DNA from: Dasyornis broadbenti | Taxonomy: Eukaryota > Chordata > Aves > Passeriformes > Dasyornithidae | NCBI GenBank assembly: GCA_013397935.1 | Contig: VZRN01001317.1 | Location: 1,903,606-1,967,605 of the forward strand | Direction: 5' to 3' | DNA length: 64,000 nucleotides | Shown: positions 25,971 through 40,199 of the stretch, piece after piece | Position numbering within the stretch: the stretch's first letter is position 1 | Layout: the number at the start of each line of letters is the position of its first letter | Program-made: the position numbers and the translations under genes | The notes under the pieces: model-generated | What the model saw: the letters and a program-made list of their open reading frames with translations, nothing else | Told to the model about the DNA's origin: nothing | Database searches by the model: none

Positions 25971-28777
25971 CTGCCTTCAGCCGCAGGCACATCCCCAAGC
26001 AGGGGATGGAGATCCAGGCCCACTGCCCCATCCCCAGAACTGTTTCTGTTACCCAGCCCTCTGAACAGCAATTGCTGCCATCACCCTTGGGTTTACACAC
26101 ACTATTTATATTCCATATTTAAAAGAAAACTATGCTAAACACACTTCAATGTTGTTTTACAAGTGAGGAAGTATCACATTCATCCTTAACTGAGGCCTGG
26201 ATTAAGATGCGCATACACAAGGATAAAGCCAAGTTACTACACACTATTTCTTGTTAGCAGAATATTTTGTAACGCTGTTTCCCCTAGGTTTAGGGTTTTA
26301 TGTTTTCTTTGACTATGTGGGCACAGGAGAGGCAAGAGAAGTGTCATATTTTTTATTTTTATATTGTTTACCAACTACAGACTTGCAATAGAGCTGTTAT
26401 ATATCATCTTTCAAAACACATTTTGAGTACTGTGGCTGTTGAAATATTAGTTTTCAATACCTATTCAACTACAGTCACTTACAATGACACTATTGTTCTA
26501 GGTACCTTACAAGTACAGAATAAAAGGCAATCTCTATCTCCAAGAATTTATATTCTACAGATTAGACATAACATTTAGGCAAATCTTTTCAAATGGATAT
26601 TCTTATTTTATTGCTGGAGAATTTAGATATAAGTATTTTTTCCTCAAATGAGATTCCTATACAGGAATTCCTAACAGTGCCATTAAGAGGAAACTGTTAA
26701 AAGAATATGCTGATTTTTTTTTAATGTAAATATTCATGCAGAACCATAAAAAATACAGATTGTTTTTGTCACAGAGAAACAATGCACGTGATTAATATTG
26801 TGGACATTACTGAACTTTCATTTCCTCTTGAGTGCTGTGATGCTCGCTTTCTGATTCCAAAGTATTCCTACATTATGCTGCAGCAATAAGCCTCTCATCT
26901 TTAATTATCAATTCCCTCACAAAACCGGAGAGGTAAAACGTATCCGAGTCAAACAATGCCCGCCAACTGCCCTATTGCTCTGCATTTCAGGGACTCTGTG
27001 GAGAGATTGCAACACAACAAGAGAGCTAAAAAAAGCCAACCCTGGAACCTGAGATAAGGAAGCACTGAGAAAAACAGCAACCACAAGTTCTCATGGGATG
27101 AGGCTTGGCTGACGCTGGAGCAAGAAATACATGAAAGAAACAAGTGAACCGCACCCATGAAGTGACAGCTTCTGTTCAGTGATAAAGACCCAGATAGGCT
27201 CTTGCAGGCTGGGTCTCTGCCTTGGCTATTTATATCATTCAAATAGGAAAACCTACTAATATATATATAAACAAGAATTCTGGAGTCAAATGGTTGGTGG
27301 TTATCTATTTAATCCTCTGTATAGATTTTTTTTTAATGGCATACCAAGCACATTTTACCGAAAAAAAATTGAACTGTGATAAAACCAGTTTCTGACTAAA
27401 GGCTAATAAGCATAGTAGTGCAAGATTATGGATACAGTTAAAATATATAAAATTTTTAGTGTTAGTGTCTCCCACCAGTAACTTTGGCAGTAAGACAAAA
27501 CGGTCTTGCCCTCTCAAGTTTGTATCTATTTAACGCAGCCAAAACCCCCAGCACTGCACATCCCTAGCATGCAATAATAAAGTAAAAAATTCTGATTCAA
27601 CCTGAAACCAAAGGCAGGTTAGTTCCCTTAATTTGTGTTCTCTTTTCATTATAACTGTGCTTCTTTCGAATTTCTCTTCATTACCCCCTTGAAATTCAGC
27701 CACTTCCCAAGTGGGCCTCCTAGAAGCCTACAAAATAAGTGAATAATACAATTCAATACATCTCTACTCTATGCTGTTCCTCTAACTGATGCACTGGGGT
27801 TCTACAGACAGCCAGAGCACAAATCAAATTCTCATCTGGGATTGATTTCCCTTACCATTTCAACATCACCAAGTCTGTGAATTAAACGTGCCGACCTCAT
27901 TTTATCCCACCAAATCTTGCAAACTCAGCTGTGCAGGACTCCTCATCAGGCCATACACACCTTCCATGGCTTTAAGGACTAAATTGTTCCATGTAAATCA
28001 GGTTGTGTTATCAGTAAGTTTTCATACCTAGAAAGATTCCTGAAGACCCACATGGGTCTATTGATGTCTGGTGGAGTTGAAAGCAAGCTGAACTTTGTTG
28101 GAGAGATCTTAAAAGGCTGTGATGAAAGGAACTGACTTGGATTAGACATTGGAAGGGATGGGTCATGCTCCTTTGTTCCTACACTAATGACTGTACACAG
28201 GACACACCCACTCTTTCATCTCTCCAGAGACAGGTGTCCACACTCTGGATTCAACTCTGTTCCTACACGCTTTCTTCTACTGAACCACCTGACCATCCAT
28301 CCATGAACCGCTCAGTCATGCCCTGATTTCTGTTTTGGACATGTGTGAGGCTTATGTGATGAGACTGAACTGCACTTCAGCTTCTTGTGCTTGCTCTGCC
28401 CTGTGCAGGGAGCAGGGGGATTGAGCAGAACCCGGCACTTCCCCTGCTTTGTTTCATAGCAGAGCAGGAGAGCTCTTCCCCATCTGGCACAGGATGTCCA
28501 TCCAGGCAACCACAAGAAAAGTGCACAAGAAGTGAGGTCCAGTCTTAAGACAGTGGGAATCTAAGAAAGAAAGGGGGGAAAAAAAAAAATAAAAAAAAAC
28601 CACCACCACACAAAATTAAACCCAAATCTGTTTAGATCCAGTTTCAGGCACTGAGGCTTACTGTACACTACAAGCAGATCTTTCTCTTGATATGGCTATG
28701 TACACTGCTGCTCCTGCATCCAGAAAAACTTAACTCAGGAGTTAGAGATTTTGGAGATCTACCCTTAACAGCCCCAC

Positions 28778-28828
28778 ATGTCTGCTGGATAATGCAGTAA
28801 AATTAGAGCTGCATTATCCAGCAGACAT
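28778..28828. repeat. perfect 20-bp inverted repeat with 11-base loop
   Basis: The left arm (28778-28797, ATGTCTGCTGGATAATGCAG) is the exact reverse complement of the right arm (28809-28828), with the loop TAAAATTAGAG between them. Pairing stops at both outer flanks. The structure could fold as a hairpin in either transcript or as a cruciform in DNA. A 51-base hairpin with no lower stem is short for a microRNA precursor. A local inverted duplication by template switching is an alternative. Confidence 0.95.
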
Positions 28829-31491
28829 AGACAACAAGACAGGATTTGAAGACAAGCCATTACAGCACAAACAAGCAAACAAACAAAAAGTAGTGTAACT
28901 AGAAGGCATGGTCCAATAAAAGATGAAAACTGCAATATGGACAGAATTGCAATCATGAAATGATTTATCATGTAGATTAATGCCTTCTAAACAGGACAAG
29001 ATTGAAAGTCAATACTTCAGTTTATTGATTCTGGCAATGATTCGTGTTTCTTACATCTTTCAGCAGTATGAATGAAACACTCTGTAGGATGCTACTGATG
29101 AAAAACAGGCTTTATGTTTGTAAATTGAAAACAATTAAAAATAATGTAAGCAAATTGAAATGAAGGCAACTACATAATGCTCCACACACTGCTCATCAAG
29201 GAAAGTTTCAAGATTAGAAACTAAGGAAAACCATGAACCACAAATACTATTTACAACAGATCTGGTTTTATACAAGCTAAGGCAAAGAAAAAAAAGTGAC
29301 CTCCAGCAGTCATACATTTAAAATTCAAACTGTAAATAATACCATCATGTTTTCCTTCACTCCATGTTATACACAAATTTTTCAAATGTTTGCTCTTTAA
29401 AGACCTGATTGGCAAAACTAAGCTACTTTCAAAAGTACATATGATGCATGTTTAAAAATTAATCAGTTTAATTCTGCACTAGGTATTGTATGGATGGCTC
29501 AACCATGGTATTTTCCTCATGCAATGTCTGATATTAATTCTAATCTCAGACTGCTCTCTACTGGTAATAAATTATGTTAAAACTCATTAAATATCTGCAG
29601 TCCCAGAGACACATAAAGAACTGTAGTCAGCACATTTTCTATCTTTGAATTGATGCAGGAATGAGGAGGCTTGAGAAGGCAACACGAATCTTACATAAAG
29701 AGTAAGATGCAAATATTTAAGCCAAAAGCTTCTAATTGACCCACCAGGGCCCTATTCCTGGTCCCACTGACCTTGGCACCAACACGCAGCTGTCCCAGAT
29801 TATTTGGTAGGGGCTTGGCCTTTTGAACACAAATAATTGTTTCTGCAGTCATGTAGGACGGGACTTGCAAGAACAAAGCAAGCAGGCTGCAAGTGGAGGA
29901 TGGGGACAGTTTGGTCCTTGCGCTACTTCAGCTTTTCTTGAGTGCCAAAGATGTCTTTGTGATAACTTTGTTACAACTACCAGGTGCAAAATAATGAATT
30001 GTTTTCTTCTTACAATTTCATACCTTAAATGGTCCCATAACACTGGGAGGCACCAATCTAAACCTGTAACATAGCCTAAGTACCCCACACTGCAGCACCG
30101 GCACTTCCCTTGGGCCTGTGGCATATATGTATCGTATTTGATAATAACAGTAAAATATTGCTGTTCACTGTCTGATCTTGCTTCTTTAGGGTAGTGATAC
30201 TCATCTTAAGACCTCTGTGAGGTGCACATGCTCTGAACCTCAGGGAGAGAAAACTGGACACTGTGGTTTGCTTTTCTTTACAAGCAGTCAGACTTCAGGC
30301 CATGCTGAGGTCCCAGTTTGAACCTCACTAGTTCCTGAGGCAAGAGCTCTTGACGCAGACTGGGCACAAATGCCAGCTGCTCTGGTTTTCATTTTTTCAG
30401 ACCAACCTCCCAGAAAAAAAAACAAACCCACAAACAATAAACCCCAATTATTATTGTGAGATAAGCTGAAGTCCTTTTCTTTTGTTTCTCCTTCACACTT
30501 ACTCTTCAGATTTTGACCCTATCTCCCTGTCACTCTTTCAAACATCTTTTTGTTTCCTGGCACAGATTTACACAAGAAGGGAAAGAAGTTAATGCCAGGG
30601 ATTATTTACCCTGTTCAGTGCAGCATGTGAGAGCATTGGCCTGGATACCTCTGTTGTTCCTCTTTGTGTCCTGTCCCACCTGTTGCTTATTTTGTTTTCC
30701 ACATGTTCTTTAGTAACTGCCCAGACTTAACTCTGCTCTTGATAGAGTTATAATTTACTTTCTGCATTGTGTTTCCACTCACCTCCCCCACTCCCAATTT
30801 TTTTTGCTAAGATGGTTCATTAACCAATTTTTAACACTGGTACATACTCCATATTTTGTTTTGCTCATCCTTAAAGCCTGAATCTACTGAAGTCATCAAG
30901 ATAAACTGAAATCTAGGATTGGGAACACAACTGGAAAAACTAAAAAAAGAAAAAGCAAATATAGCAGGTCAAAAAATAAAGTTCTACACAACCTGGGTTA
31001 TAATGGAAGTACTGGCTGATCTGTTGCCACCCTCTGTGTCAAATTATTCAAGTGTGATAATTGTTTGCAAACATATGGAGCACATGAAAAATACTCTTGT
31101 AGATTTGGAGAGTTCAAAAGTCCCTCATATTGGGATCTTGCTTCCATTGAATTGAATTGGATTAATTTCATAGTCTAGCAAGGATGTTAATGAACAAAAT
31201 CTGAGTTGCTCCATGACTTTAGAATAATTTAGACAGTGTTTGGGACCTTCTTAATCTGAGAAAGGCCTATGTCCAAACACCACAGCATTGCACGACACAA
31301 CCCTTTCCAGCAATCCTGTTAGAAGGATGATCCCAAAGGAGCCCCACTACAGCTGACAGTCTCCAGAGCTGTGCTGCAGGACCCCTTGGGCCATGGACCA
31401 TGACCCCACAGTGGGACCCTTGTCCGTGTTCAGGGGCTCAAAGCCAAGGCAAGATCTTACTACAGACCTGGACTGCACTTGCTACAAGGGA
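28829..31491. other. intergenic, no gene recognised
   Basis: Ordinary AT-rich sequence between the inverted repeat and the CR1 copy. A 78-codon plus-strand frame at 30919-31155 has no recognisable domain and no convincing exon borders. Confidence 0.55.
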
Positions 31492-31835
31492 AATCATGGA
31501 ATCATAGAAAGGCTTGGGTTGGAAGGGACCTTAAAGAGCGCCTTGTTCCAACCCTGCTGCTGTGGGCACCTTCCACTATCCCAGGTTGCTCCAAGCCCTG
31601 TCCAACCTGGCCTTGAACACTTCCAGGGATGGGACAGCCACAGCTTCTCTGGGCAACCTGTGCCAGGGTCTCACCACCCTCACAGAAAAGACTTTTTGCT
31701 TAATATCCAATCTAAACCTACTCTCTGTCAGTTTGAAGCCATTCCTCCTTGTCCTGTCACTCCATGCTTTGTAAATAGTCACTTTCCATCTTTCTTGTAG
31801 TCTCCCTTCAGGTACTGGGAGGCCACACTTCATGC
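31492..31835 (-). mobile_element. CR1 LINE 3'-end fragment
   Basis: The plus strand begins ATCATGGAATCATAGAA, the reverse complement of the CR1 tail, followed by GGTTGGAAGGGACCTTAAAGA and the conserved 3' UTR. On the minus strand the end of ORF2 is still readable: FRLDIKQKVFSVRVVRPWH, then RLPREAVAVPSLEVFKARLD. The copy is 5'-truncated, as most CR1 copies are, and is only moderately diverged. Confidence 0.93.
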
Positions 31836-32098
31836 TTCTGGCCACTGAATTTCAGAGGATGGATATACAGCAGCTATCACCCTGCCAAAGCAGCTTGTCC
31901 CAAAACCTTTTTTCTAGTGTCAACGTGAGAAATTGATGGTTATTTCAAATTTCATAGACAATGCAACATTATTTACTGAGCTGCTCAGGAAACATGGCAG
32001 TGCAGAACATCCATCTCAGCACTGAGTTACACAGCAACCTATCACAATTCCAATGAAAAAGAATGCACTGATGAAAAACATTCACAAACTAAGAAAAA

Positions 32099-32230
32099 CC
32101 ACCCCAAAATAAAAAAAAAAAAAAACAACAAAAAACCCCCCACAATCCAAAAAACATCCCCTCCTAAAAAAACAAACAAACAAACAAAACCAAACCCCAA
32201 ACCCAAAAAAACCTTTAAGCAAACCCCAAC
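32099..32230. repeat. A/C-rich low-complexity tract with (AAAC)n
   Basis: About 130 bases nearly free of G on the plus strand: A15, A6/C6 runs, (AAAC)4 near 32172-32190, then CCAAACCCCAAACCC. On the minus strand 32213-32190 reads as G-runs of 2, 3, 4 and 2 separated by T runs. Confidence 0.85.
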
Positions 32231-33055
32231 TTCCCCTACACCACAAAACAGGCATTGTTCCAACTAACAGCCAAACAACTCAGGTTGGAGATTTTACTGC
32301 CCAATTATTACGTGACCAGTTATTGGATGGAGTTGACAAATATTTCCTCTGCTTTCCTTTGCTTCAGAGTTGGCACCGCTCTTGTGCCTTTTGGAAGAAC
32401 TGGAGCTCTTGCCAGACTGCTTGGCACTGCTCTAATTGACAATTTTAGGGCAGTAAATTAGAAGGGTTTTTCATGTTGTTTTACTTCTAATTTTAATCAG
32501 ACATAGAACCACTTGGCACACCAAGCCACACACTCTTCCGTGCAAGTTCACAGTGCCTCCATAAAAATACCCTCATTGAAATGTAACTTAACTTTAAAAG
32601 AGTCACACAAAAGCAATGTGCTGACTAAATGCGCTAGTACGGTGCATTGAGAGACTGTGAATTCCAATTTCAGCCATGCCAGTCATTTGGCATTAAAATA
32701 TGCACCAGCTGTGAGTGTTTGGATCTCGATAAGTCAGAGTGTGCTGGAAAGCTGACAAGATACTGCTGTGAAAATGTTTCCAGCCCCTAATCTCGGCTGT
32801 CTCCTCTTTTTCATATTTTGCTACCCATGTTGGTGTATGATATAGGCAGAAATAAATGCAAAATCCAAGGAAGATGTGCATGGGGTGACACCAGTATTTA
32901 TAGAATTTGTAAGATAGTGCTGCCACTCACACAGCTCTGGACTCCTCTTTGATGAGTTGTCTCTGGTCAGCCTTTCTAAATTGCAAATTTATCTTACTTA
33001 CGTGAGAAAGAGCCCAGTATTAGTAAAACTGGGATATGTAACATTGCTGGGACAG

Positions 33056-33135
33056 GGAGGAATAGTGGGATTGAAATCCAAAGAGAGCCTTTCAAGGAGG
33101 AATAGTGGGACTGAAATCTACAGAGACCCTTTCAA
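33056..33135. repeat. 40-bp tandem duplication
   Basis: GGAGGAATAGTGGGATTGAA plus ATCCAAAGAGAGCCTTTCAA is repeated immediately at 33096 with a few substitutions (ACTGAAATCTACAGAGACCC). Two copies only. No gene overlaps it. Confidence 0.92.
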
Positions 33136-36100
33136 ATTGGGACACTAGCTGCCGTCAAAGGAGCTGAAAAATGAGTCTCGACGAGGAGGTATTTTTGGAC
33201 TGATTTATCAGTAGAGCATATCATTCTGTAAACTCCGTTTAAAGCAAATATTTCTTTCCCTTCTCTCTATTATTTATTCATATCCACATTAAATCTCATA
33301 CACAAGCCACCAGATTCTAACCTGCTGAGGAGGGCAAAGCAGTATGCTTCCCATCTGTTCTACTTAGCCTACAAGATGCTCTGGATCTTATCCTGCCTTT
33401 CTAGAGGAAAATTTTTCCCCTTTGTTGCAACCATCTTCCCAGCCACGAAACAGGGGTAAGTAAGGGTGAGGAAGGCTGCAAATTCACTTCAGAATCTGAA
33501 TTTTCTGTAGAGCAAGCTGAGAAAGGACAGCCTGAAAGCAACAAGCCACAGATGGGTATCAGCAGTTGCAGCTGCTCTGAGGCCAAGCTCTGGAGCAGTC
33601 ACCACATCATCCTCCTCCTCACCTCCCTGCCAGCTTCAAGGAATACAAGAGAGGACAACACACAGAACCTGTGCAGCTAACAGAGAGCAGGAACCCCTCA
33701 GTCTGCACCCCGACCTCCCTCCCCTGCTGCTTTGCAGAGGTCAGATGTGAAGGAAAGATGAGGAGAAGGGTCAGGACAGCTCTGCCCAGAGCCGGACATT
33801 CCTGCTCCAGCCCCAGGGGAAGGACAACCTGCAGCAGGGCAGGGGCTGGCACAGGAGCTACATGGCTGCTCTGTGCCAATGGAACACACATTTTTTACAA
33901 TCTAGATCAAATTCTCAAAAGCTAGCAGGATTCTAGCTTTAGCTCAAGGATGTTTTAGCAATGTAAAGTCCTCATAAACCCTCTAGCCTGGGGAGAGTTT
34001 CATCCATTAAAGCGAGACAGAGAAATAACAGAATCACGCATTTATCCGAAGGTACAACCACACTCCTCCTCCAGAGCCATCCCCTGGTACTGCCATGAAT
34101 GCAGCTTCAGCTGGGAACACCCCCAACCCTACACGCACACTCACGGTATTTAATATCAATTAATGTTTTATCAAAATTGTGAGTAAGTAGAAGGAGGATA
34201 CTAATTACAGAACCTGGTATTAAAGAGAAACTGCTGCAGTAGATCCTTTTTCCCCAAATGAGGTCTGCAGGGGAATAATATAATTAAGGTACATGAAAAA
34301 AACCCTGTGAGCTAGCCAAAGCAGTGTTTTATAAGCAAAATACCACTCCACAAATGCAAAGGTCACCTTACCTAAAACTGAGCAAAACCGAAGAGAAGCA
34401 ATTTGATAAATCAAATAGGGAAGTGATTTTTTTAACTCCTTCTCCTAGAAATACATAAAATAACATACCTATATTACGGCCAATGCCTGAAAGTAAAAAA
34501 GCAATCAGGTGCAACTGTTAAATCCAAAGGAGTTTCCCATTTCGAGTCAAGCTCACTGCAGGGAAAACAGAGCTAACTAATTATGATGTAAATCCACAAT
34601 GAATGATGCAGAAATAGTATGCAGTGTAAACAATAATTTTGAAAATCCCAGTTTATATCAGCACTGATCTGTTTTATACACTCCAGAAGTGTAACTCAGA
34701 AAAGATATTTTTGCACTAATGAGAGACTTCTACTTTTTAATCAAAGAATAAATTAAAGCATTTTCAAAAGCATGCCAGCCTCATTAATTAGTTCCATTAA
34801 AATGTAAAAGATGAGTACATACATTTGCCTCACTTTGTGCCTGCATCTCTTTACCTTAAATATCCTATCATGTATTATGACAGGCTTGGCTGGAAATAAT
34901 ATCTATTATTAATATTCCTTGATACCTCTCATTAGAAGATCCTGCATTCAATTGTTTACAATTTATCTCAGTTATAACTATTTGGGCTGAAGTTTTCACA
35001 GTGGACATTTTAGGGAATTTCAGCCAAAGCACTGCATTTTCCAAGGATGAAATAAGGGGAAATAAACAATTTAACCTGTATTAAAAAAAAATAATCTAGC
35101 AATTCCTTCTTAAACATTAAAAAAAAAATCCAAATTAAACAATTTCAGAAAATACATTTTGGAAAAGGTTTGAAATCTAAGGGAAGGCTACTTCATGCTG
35201 TCCCAATAAAATCAATTGGCATTTAAGAAGTTGCAACCCATTCTGCTTTCCACAAACCAATTTATTCATCAAAAGATGGTGAAGCCTTCCAGCTTCATTC
35301 CTTGATTGCACCAATCTAAAAGCGAGAAAGAAGCAGGATGGGGACTCTGCCGACTGCCCACCCAGACTGAGTGACTTCCACTATGGGCTCCTGCATCCAC
35401 CAGGTTAAAAGATCCTTTTGCTCGTGACACGCTCAAATTTTCCCCCAACATCTCCCCATGCAGAGGGTGATAGAAGAACACCAGCTTCCCTTAGCTGAAG
35501 TGTGGGAGATCTCTGTGGATTTAGGCATTTCAGCACTTTTAAGCACCTTTCACCTCCAGCAGGTATTAGGACAATGCCTCAGGACAGAATTGCTTTATAT
35601 TCAATTCTCTTTCAAAAGCTAGAAAATCACTCAAATCAAATGCCCACACACCATTTTCAGAAATGTTTTTCGATGGCCACACTTATCACTCAAGAGTGAG
35701 GAAATGCTAAATAGAAGCTTCTCTCTGCAACCGTAAGTCATTCCTCTTTTTGTAAGAATTATCCTAGTCTGTCTATTTTCCCCACAGGGCCAATTTCATC
35801 CAGTGCACAGCAGGAATCATGTTCACTAAATGAGCAACGATTCAATAATTTCTCCTTCTGTCACTGTTCATTACTGGTCTAGAGCCTTACTTTTTGCATA
35901 CTATTTAGTCCAAGTTCTAAACCAGCATTGTTTCTGCATTTGCCAATGCAGTATCAGACCATTTCCAAAACACTAATTGACTTATTTTCCCAATTGCCCT
36001 GCAAGATAGGGGGGTTTATTATTCTCATTGAGAAATGGCAAACAGAGTCCTTTTGTGGCATAAGCTAAAGGTGGGGTTTTAAAGTAAAAGCCAAGTGAGT

Positions 36101-39100
36101 ACAGGAGGAAAAAAAGGCTTGTTTAACTGCTGACCATGCTCACAAACTGGAGAATTGGATCCACATCCAACAAAACTGAGTGCGCCTGCAAAGATGTGGG
36201 CCCATTACTGCAGATACAAGATGCACCAAGGCAAACAGCCTGCTTTGCAAAGCTCCACCAAACGGTAAGGACACGTGCTCACCGGCAGCAAAGAAATGTA
36301 TTGGTGATGCCAGGGGCAGAATAACTTCTGTTGCACAAGATCTACTTCAGCCTGAGAGACAGCGGCCGCCAGCAAACACCCAAAGTCCTCAGCTGAGCTT
36401 CCAGCCAAAGGGCACCAGGGTGGTTTGGTCAATGCTCAGTAGCCTGCCCTAGTTCTCGGTGCACGACCATAATTAAGGTCACTTTTAAGGGCAGCCCTGG
36501 CTGCTTAGGACAAGCCTTGCTGCAGCTCCAGACCCCCCTGAAGCAGCTGTGGCTTTCACAAGAGACAATTCCATTAAACAGCTGTGAACGGAGCAAGAAT
36601 TTACTCTACTGCGACTTTATTTTCTGTGATTTTATCTACTTATCTTTACTGAATGAAGCAATTTGAGTCTGATTTTATTGTCTCATAGGTCAGACTAACA
36701 GGTGTCCCAGCTGAAAGAGTTATCAGTAGATGCATGTTTCCTCTGAAACTGAAGGAATTACTTTTTTGGTTCTGTATCAAACAAAGGGATTCTTTAGAGA
36801 TGTAGAATCAGCAAACACACGTTTGTTTAATACAGTATTAGCACTAGACATTAACATATTAGAGTGGCAAACCCAGCCCACTGTTATTGTAAATATAGAA
36901 AGCATGTGAAAATGAAATTTCTCTGAGTGAGTGTACTAAACACTTCCCTTGTGATACTAAGCCCTCTCCTGTGTGAGCTGACAGCACTGCCACATTCACT
37001 GCATGCTGACAGCTGAGTTAAGAAGTGTAACACTATGATATAGAGGTGTCAAGATTGCTGAAATTAATACCGGGATGTGCAGTGTTTAGCTTGTTGACTC
37101 AGCTAACTTAGGTGTGGTGGAGAAGCAGTATCATATGACAGAAGAGGCATTGCAATTTAGCATAAAGTAAAGCTATTTCTTTTTGGAAAGATTTCTGATG
37201 CTTTCTTAGAAAATGTATATTTTATACTAGACTTTTAGCTGAAGGTATCAGTTTCCTGCACAGGCATATGTCTGTTATTACAGATGGGGAAAATGCAGCA
37301 GAGATGGAGCTACTCAGAAGGAGAGCAGCCAAGTGAATGATTTAGGATTCTGAATTACAGTGCTCTATCCCCTTTCCCCCACTCTAACCAAGAGACTCTA
37401 ATCCTTGGAAGACAAAGGTTTTTTACTGTTGCAATAAGAGGTATTCTTTCAGATCCCACTTGTGCCACTGAGCTGTACAATGAGATGACTCAGAACCAGG
37501 CTGTAAGGCTGGGGAGAGGTTCCAGAGACCCCTTTATCCAGAGAGCACATCTGCTGTTCAGGGGAGAGGCTGCTCAATACAAACAACTGAGGACATGGTT
37601 TCAAGTTGAGCAGTTCCAACATCATCCAGCACAGATAACAGAAGCTCTCTGCCACATGCTATGAAATCTTTTGCAATGGCTTACACATTGTGTTCATATC
37701 TCTTCAAGAATCAAGGTCCTTTCACCCTTAGCTTAGTCTGATGTTGGAGACTACTGGGGTACCTTGAAATCAGTAAGCATACCTGAGTAACCAATCTGTT
37801 GCTCTGAACCATGTAGTAGAGACAAAACTGTCTTCTACTGAAATTGTTCCAGTATAGGAGAATCAAAATTTGGCTCTAGAATTTCGTATTCTTTCTGAGA
37901 ACATGGCAATTTCTTGGTTTACCCAGAGAGCTGCTATATGCTTTGCATTTGCTTTATGGCAGGGACCTAGACATCAGCCCCAATCTTGGGAGGTTCCCAG
38001 AAAGCTCAGACATCCTGACAGTGAGCACAGAGGCACTGACGTGGATACCACGGCTTCCTGCATAAACAATGCTCTTTCACATCCGAGGGCACGAAATCCT
38101 TACTGACTCAGCCTTTGAGCAGGCTCCATTTTAACAACACTACCACTAATGCTGACCCTACTCTGGTATTGCCTCGCTGGATTCCGAGCACAGCTGTGCA
38201 AATGACAGATTTCCCTAGAACACCCATGGTTTGGAATACCCTGGTGGGGGGTGAATCACCTCAGGCTGAGCAAGAGCTGAATGCTAATCTCTCACAGTCT
38301 AGGTATGTACTCTGCCCACTGGCTGCTGTGCAAAGCCCTCTGCTCAGAACCTCTGCTTCTGGATCAGACAGAGGAAGGAGGGAAACAGCCTCTTGTCAGA
38401 CTTCACCACTACCCACTGGTGTCTGGACAGCTCACCCAGAATTCACCAAGTAAACGTCAGTCTTTCCCTTAGTCCCAGTAGCATTAATGCAGTCTTTGTT
38501 TGTTCAGTACGTGTTAGAACCCCTGCAGCTCGTTACTGCTTCAAAACAAGGCCCCTCCTGCCTGATCTTGTACACACCAGAACCAGTAACTCCCCTTAGT
38601 CACTCAGGGACACACTAAATCATTGTGCAAATTCTATATTTAGGGTGTCCATGGAACAGGATTCAACTGGAACAACCAACAGAGTTCTACACAAGTGCCT
38701 TGCTGCTGCCAGCCAGGGGACTGTTGTACCACACTTACTAAATGGACATCATGAGAGCTTTTGAAGAAGAACTGGAACCACAATTTTTGAGAAATAATTC
38801 CATTTTTTTTCACTCTTCTTTCTTACGCTATGGAGAAAACACATTCCACTGAGAAACTCTGAGAATAGGTATTCCATCTGTTGTATTTCTTAAGGCTAAG
38901 CTTAAGTCAAGGTTGTAGCCACCAGAGAAAGAGATCAGTAGGGCTTGTTTCTACTAAAACTAGGGGCTTGCTTAGCCTGACCAGGTACATCACAAATGAT
39001 AATACAGACTTGATGAAGATAGACACATTAACACAGGGCAGTTTTAAAGTTAATCTGATATGAAGGTGTTTAATTTCCTGTTTCTTCTCTAGGCAGACAA

Positions 39101-40199
39101 AGATATTATGCCTTTGTATCAATCTATGCCTATCCATCTATATTTATGTTCAGCTTGAATTTTTCTTATTGGTTTAAAATATTTCACTGGGATACCAGTT
39201 ACAGCAGCAAAAGGAAAATTACCAAATGTCTCAAACCTCTTAGGCAGCCACAAATACAAGTTCATTGTAACATGTATACAGATATTTACATTCCAGGCTC
39301 TACAATAGCCACTTTATGGTTTTAAGTGCATATTTCCTACAGACAAAGAAATCCGAGGTCGTCAGTTATTACATTCATGTTACCTGAACATCTTGCATTT
39401 TAGTAAAGTTTCCATGCACAAGCAATATTAACATCTGTTTCAAGGATCTCTGCTGGAATTGTAGCTTCACACAGCCAAATTGCCTATGCTTCCACCAGGG
39501 AAACGGCTATTTATTTTATGCAGCCATCTGGGCTCTAAACACTATGTTTTGTCATTTGTGGTCTTGTTTTCCAGGGTTTCTTATATGAAATTTGATTCCT
39601 TTATAACTTATTTCATCTGTAAATGACATTTTTTTTTGTAATCAAACTTGTGAATGAATGTTTCATTAGAAACTTACAACATCAGTGTCAATTCATAAAT
39701 ATTTTGGATTGAGAGCCAAACCCTAATTGCAGCAGCTTTGATGGTCTACTTTTTTTTTCCTGGGGAATCATATGCAAATATAATCTTTACAAGCCCATTT
39801 CCCAGTTAAATCAAGGACATATGTTGTTGCAGAATTTAATACTTCAGGATGACACTGGTCAAGTTATTTAAACACAGACTTTTGTGGTCCCAGAGCCCAG
39901 ACCCCATAATTTTAAACAAAGGGTATGATGGTAATGACTAACAATACAAACAGATTTTCACAAACCTTTATCCATTTTATTTTTGCTTGGCTTATGATAG
40001 AAATATTTGTATTTCTTTCTTGTCTCATATCATACCTTCTCAGATATCCTCCAAAAGATTTTAGTACCAAGTCACAATCGAGAAAGTACCAGGTGTCTTG
40101 GAAAACCATTTAGAGAAATGGTAAGAAACCCAGGGTCAGATGAGAACAGCTGACTTTCCCAATCCCTGTTTGCTGTAGTCACAAACCGGTTTGTGTTTC

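Larger units (their letters stand above)
20646..28777. other. gene desert with simple repeats
   Basis: The block holds a poly(T) run, the polypyrimidine tract and the 35-bp tandem repeat described separately. Open frames of 127-209 codons around 25.36-26.14 kb overlap one another on both strands over low-complexity and tandem-repeat DNA, and are not accepted as genes. Confidence 0.6.

Noticed and set aside
25509..26138. 209-codon plus-strand open frame with overlapping frames on both strands
   Set aside because: It runs through the 35-bp tandem repeat. Repeated peptides arise from the repeat, and no domain or exon border is visible.
28778..28828. Calling the inverted repeat a microRNA gene
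   Set aside because: The stem is perfect rather than bulged and only 20 bp, and there is no lower stem. It is reported as an inverted repeat instead.
30919..31155. 78-codon frame with a Lys-rich start (MGTQLEKLKKEKAN)
   Set aside because: Looks superficially protein-like, but no known domain, no splice acceptor and no conserved context could be identified.
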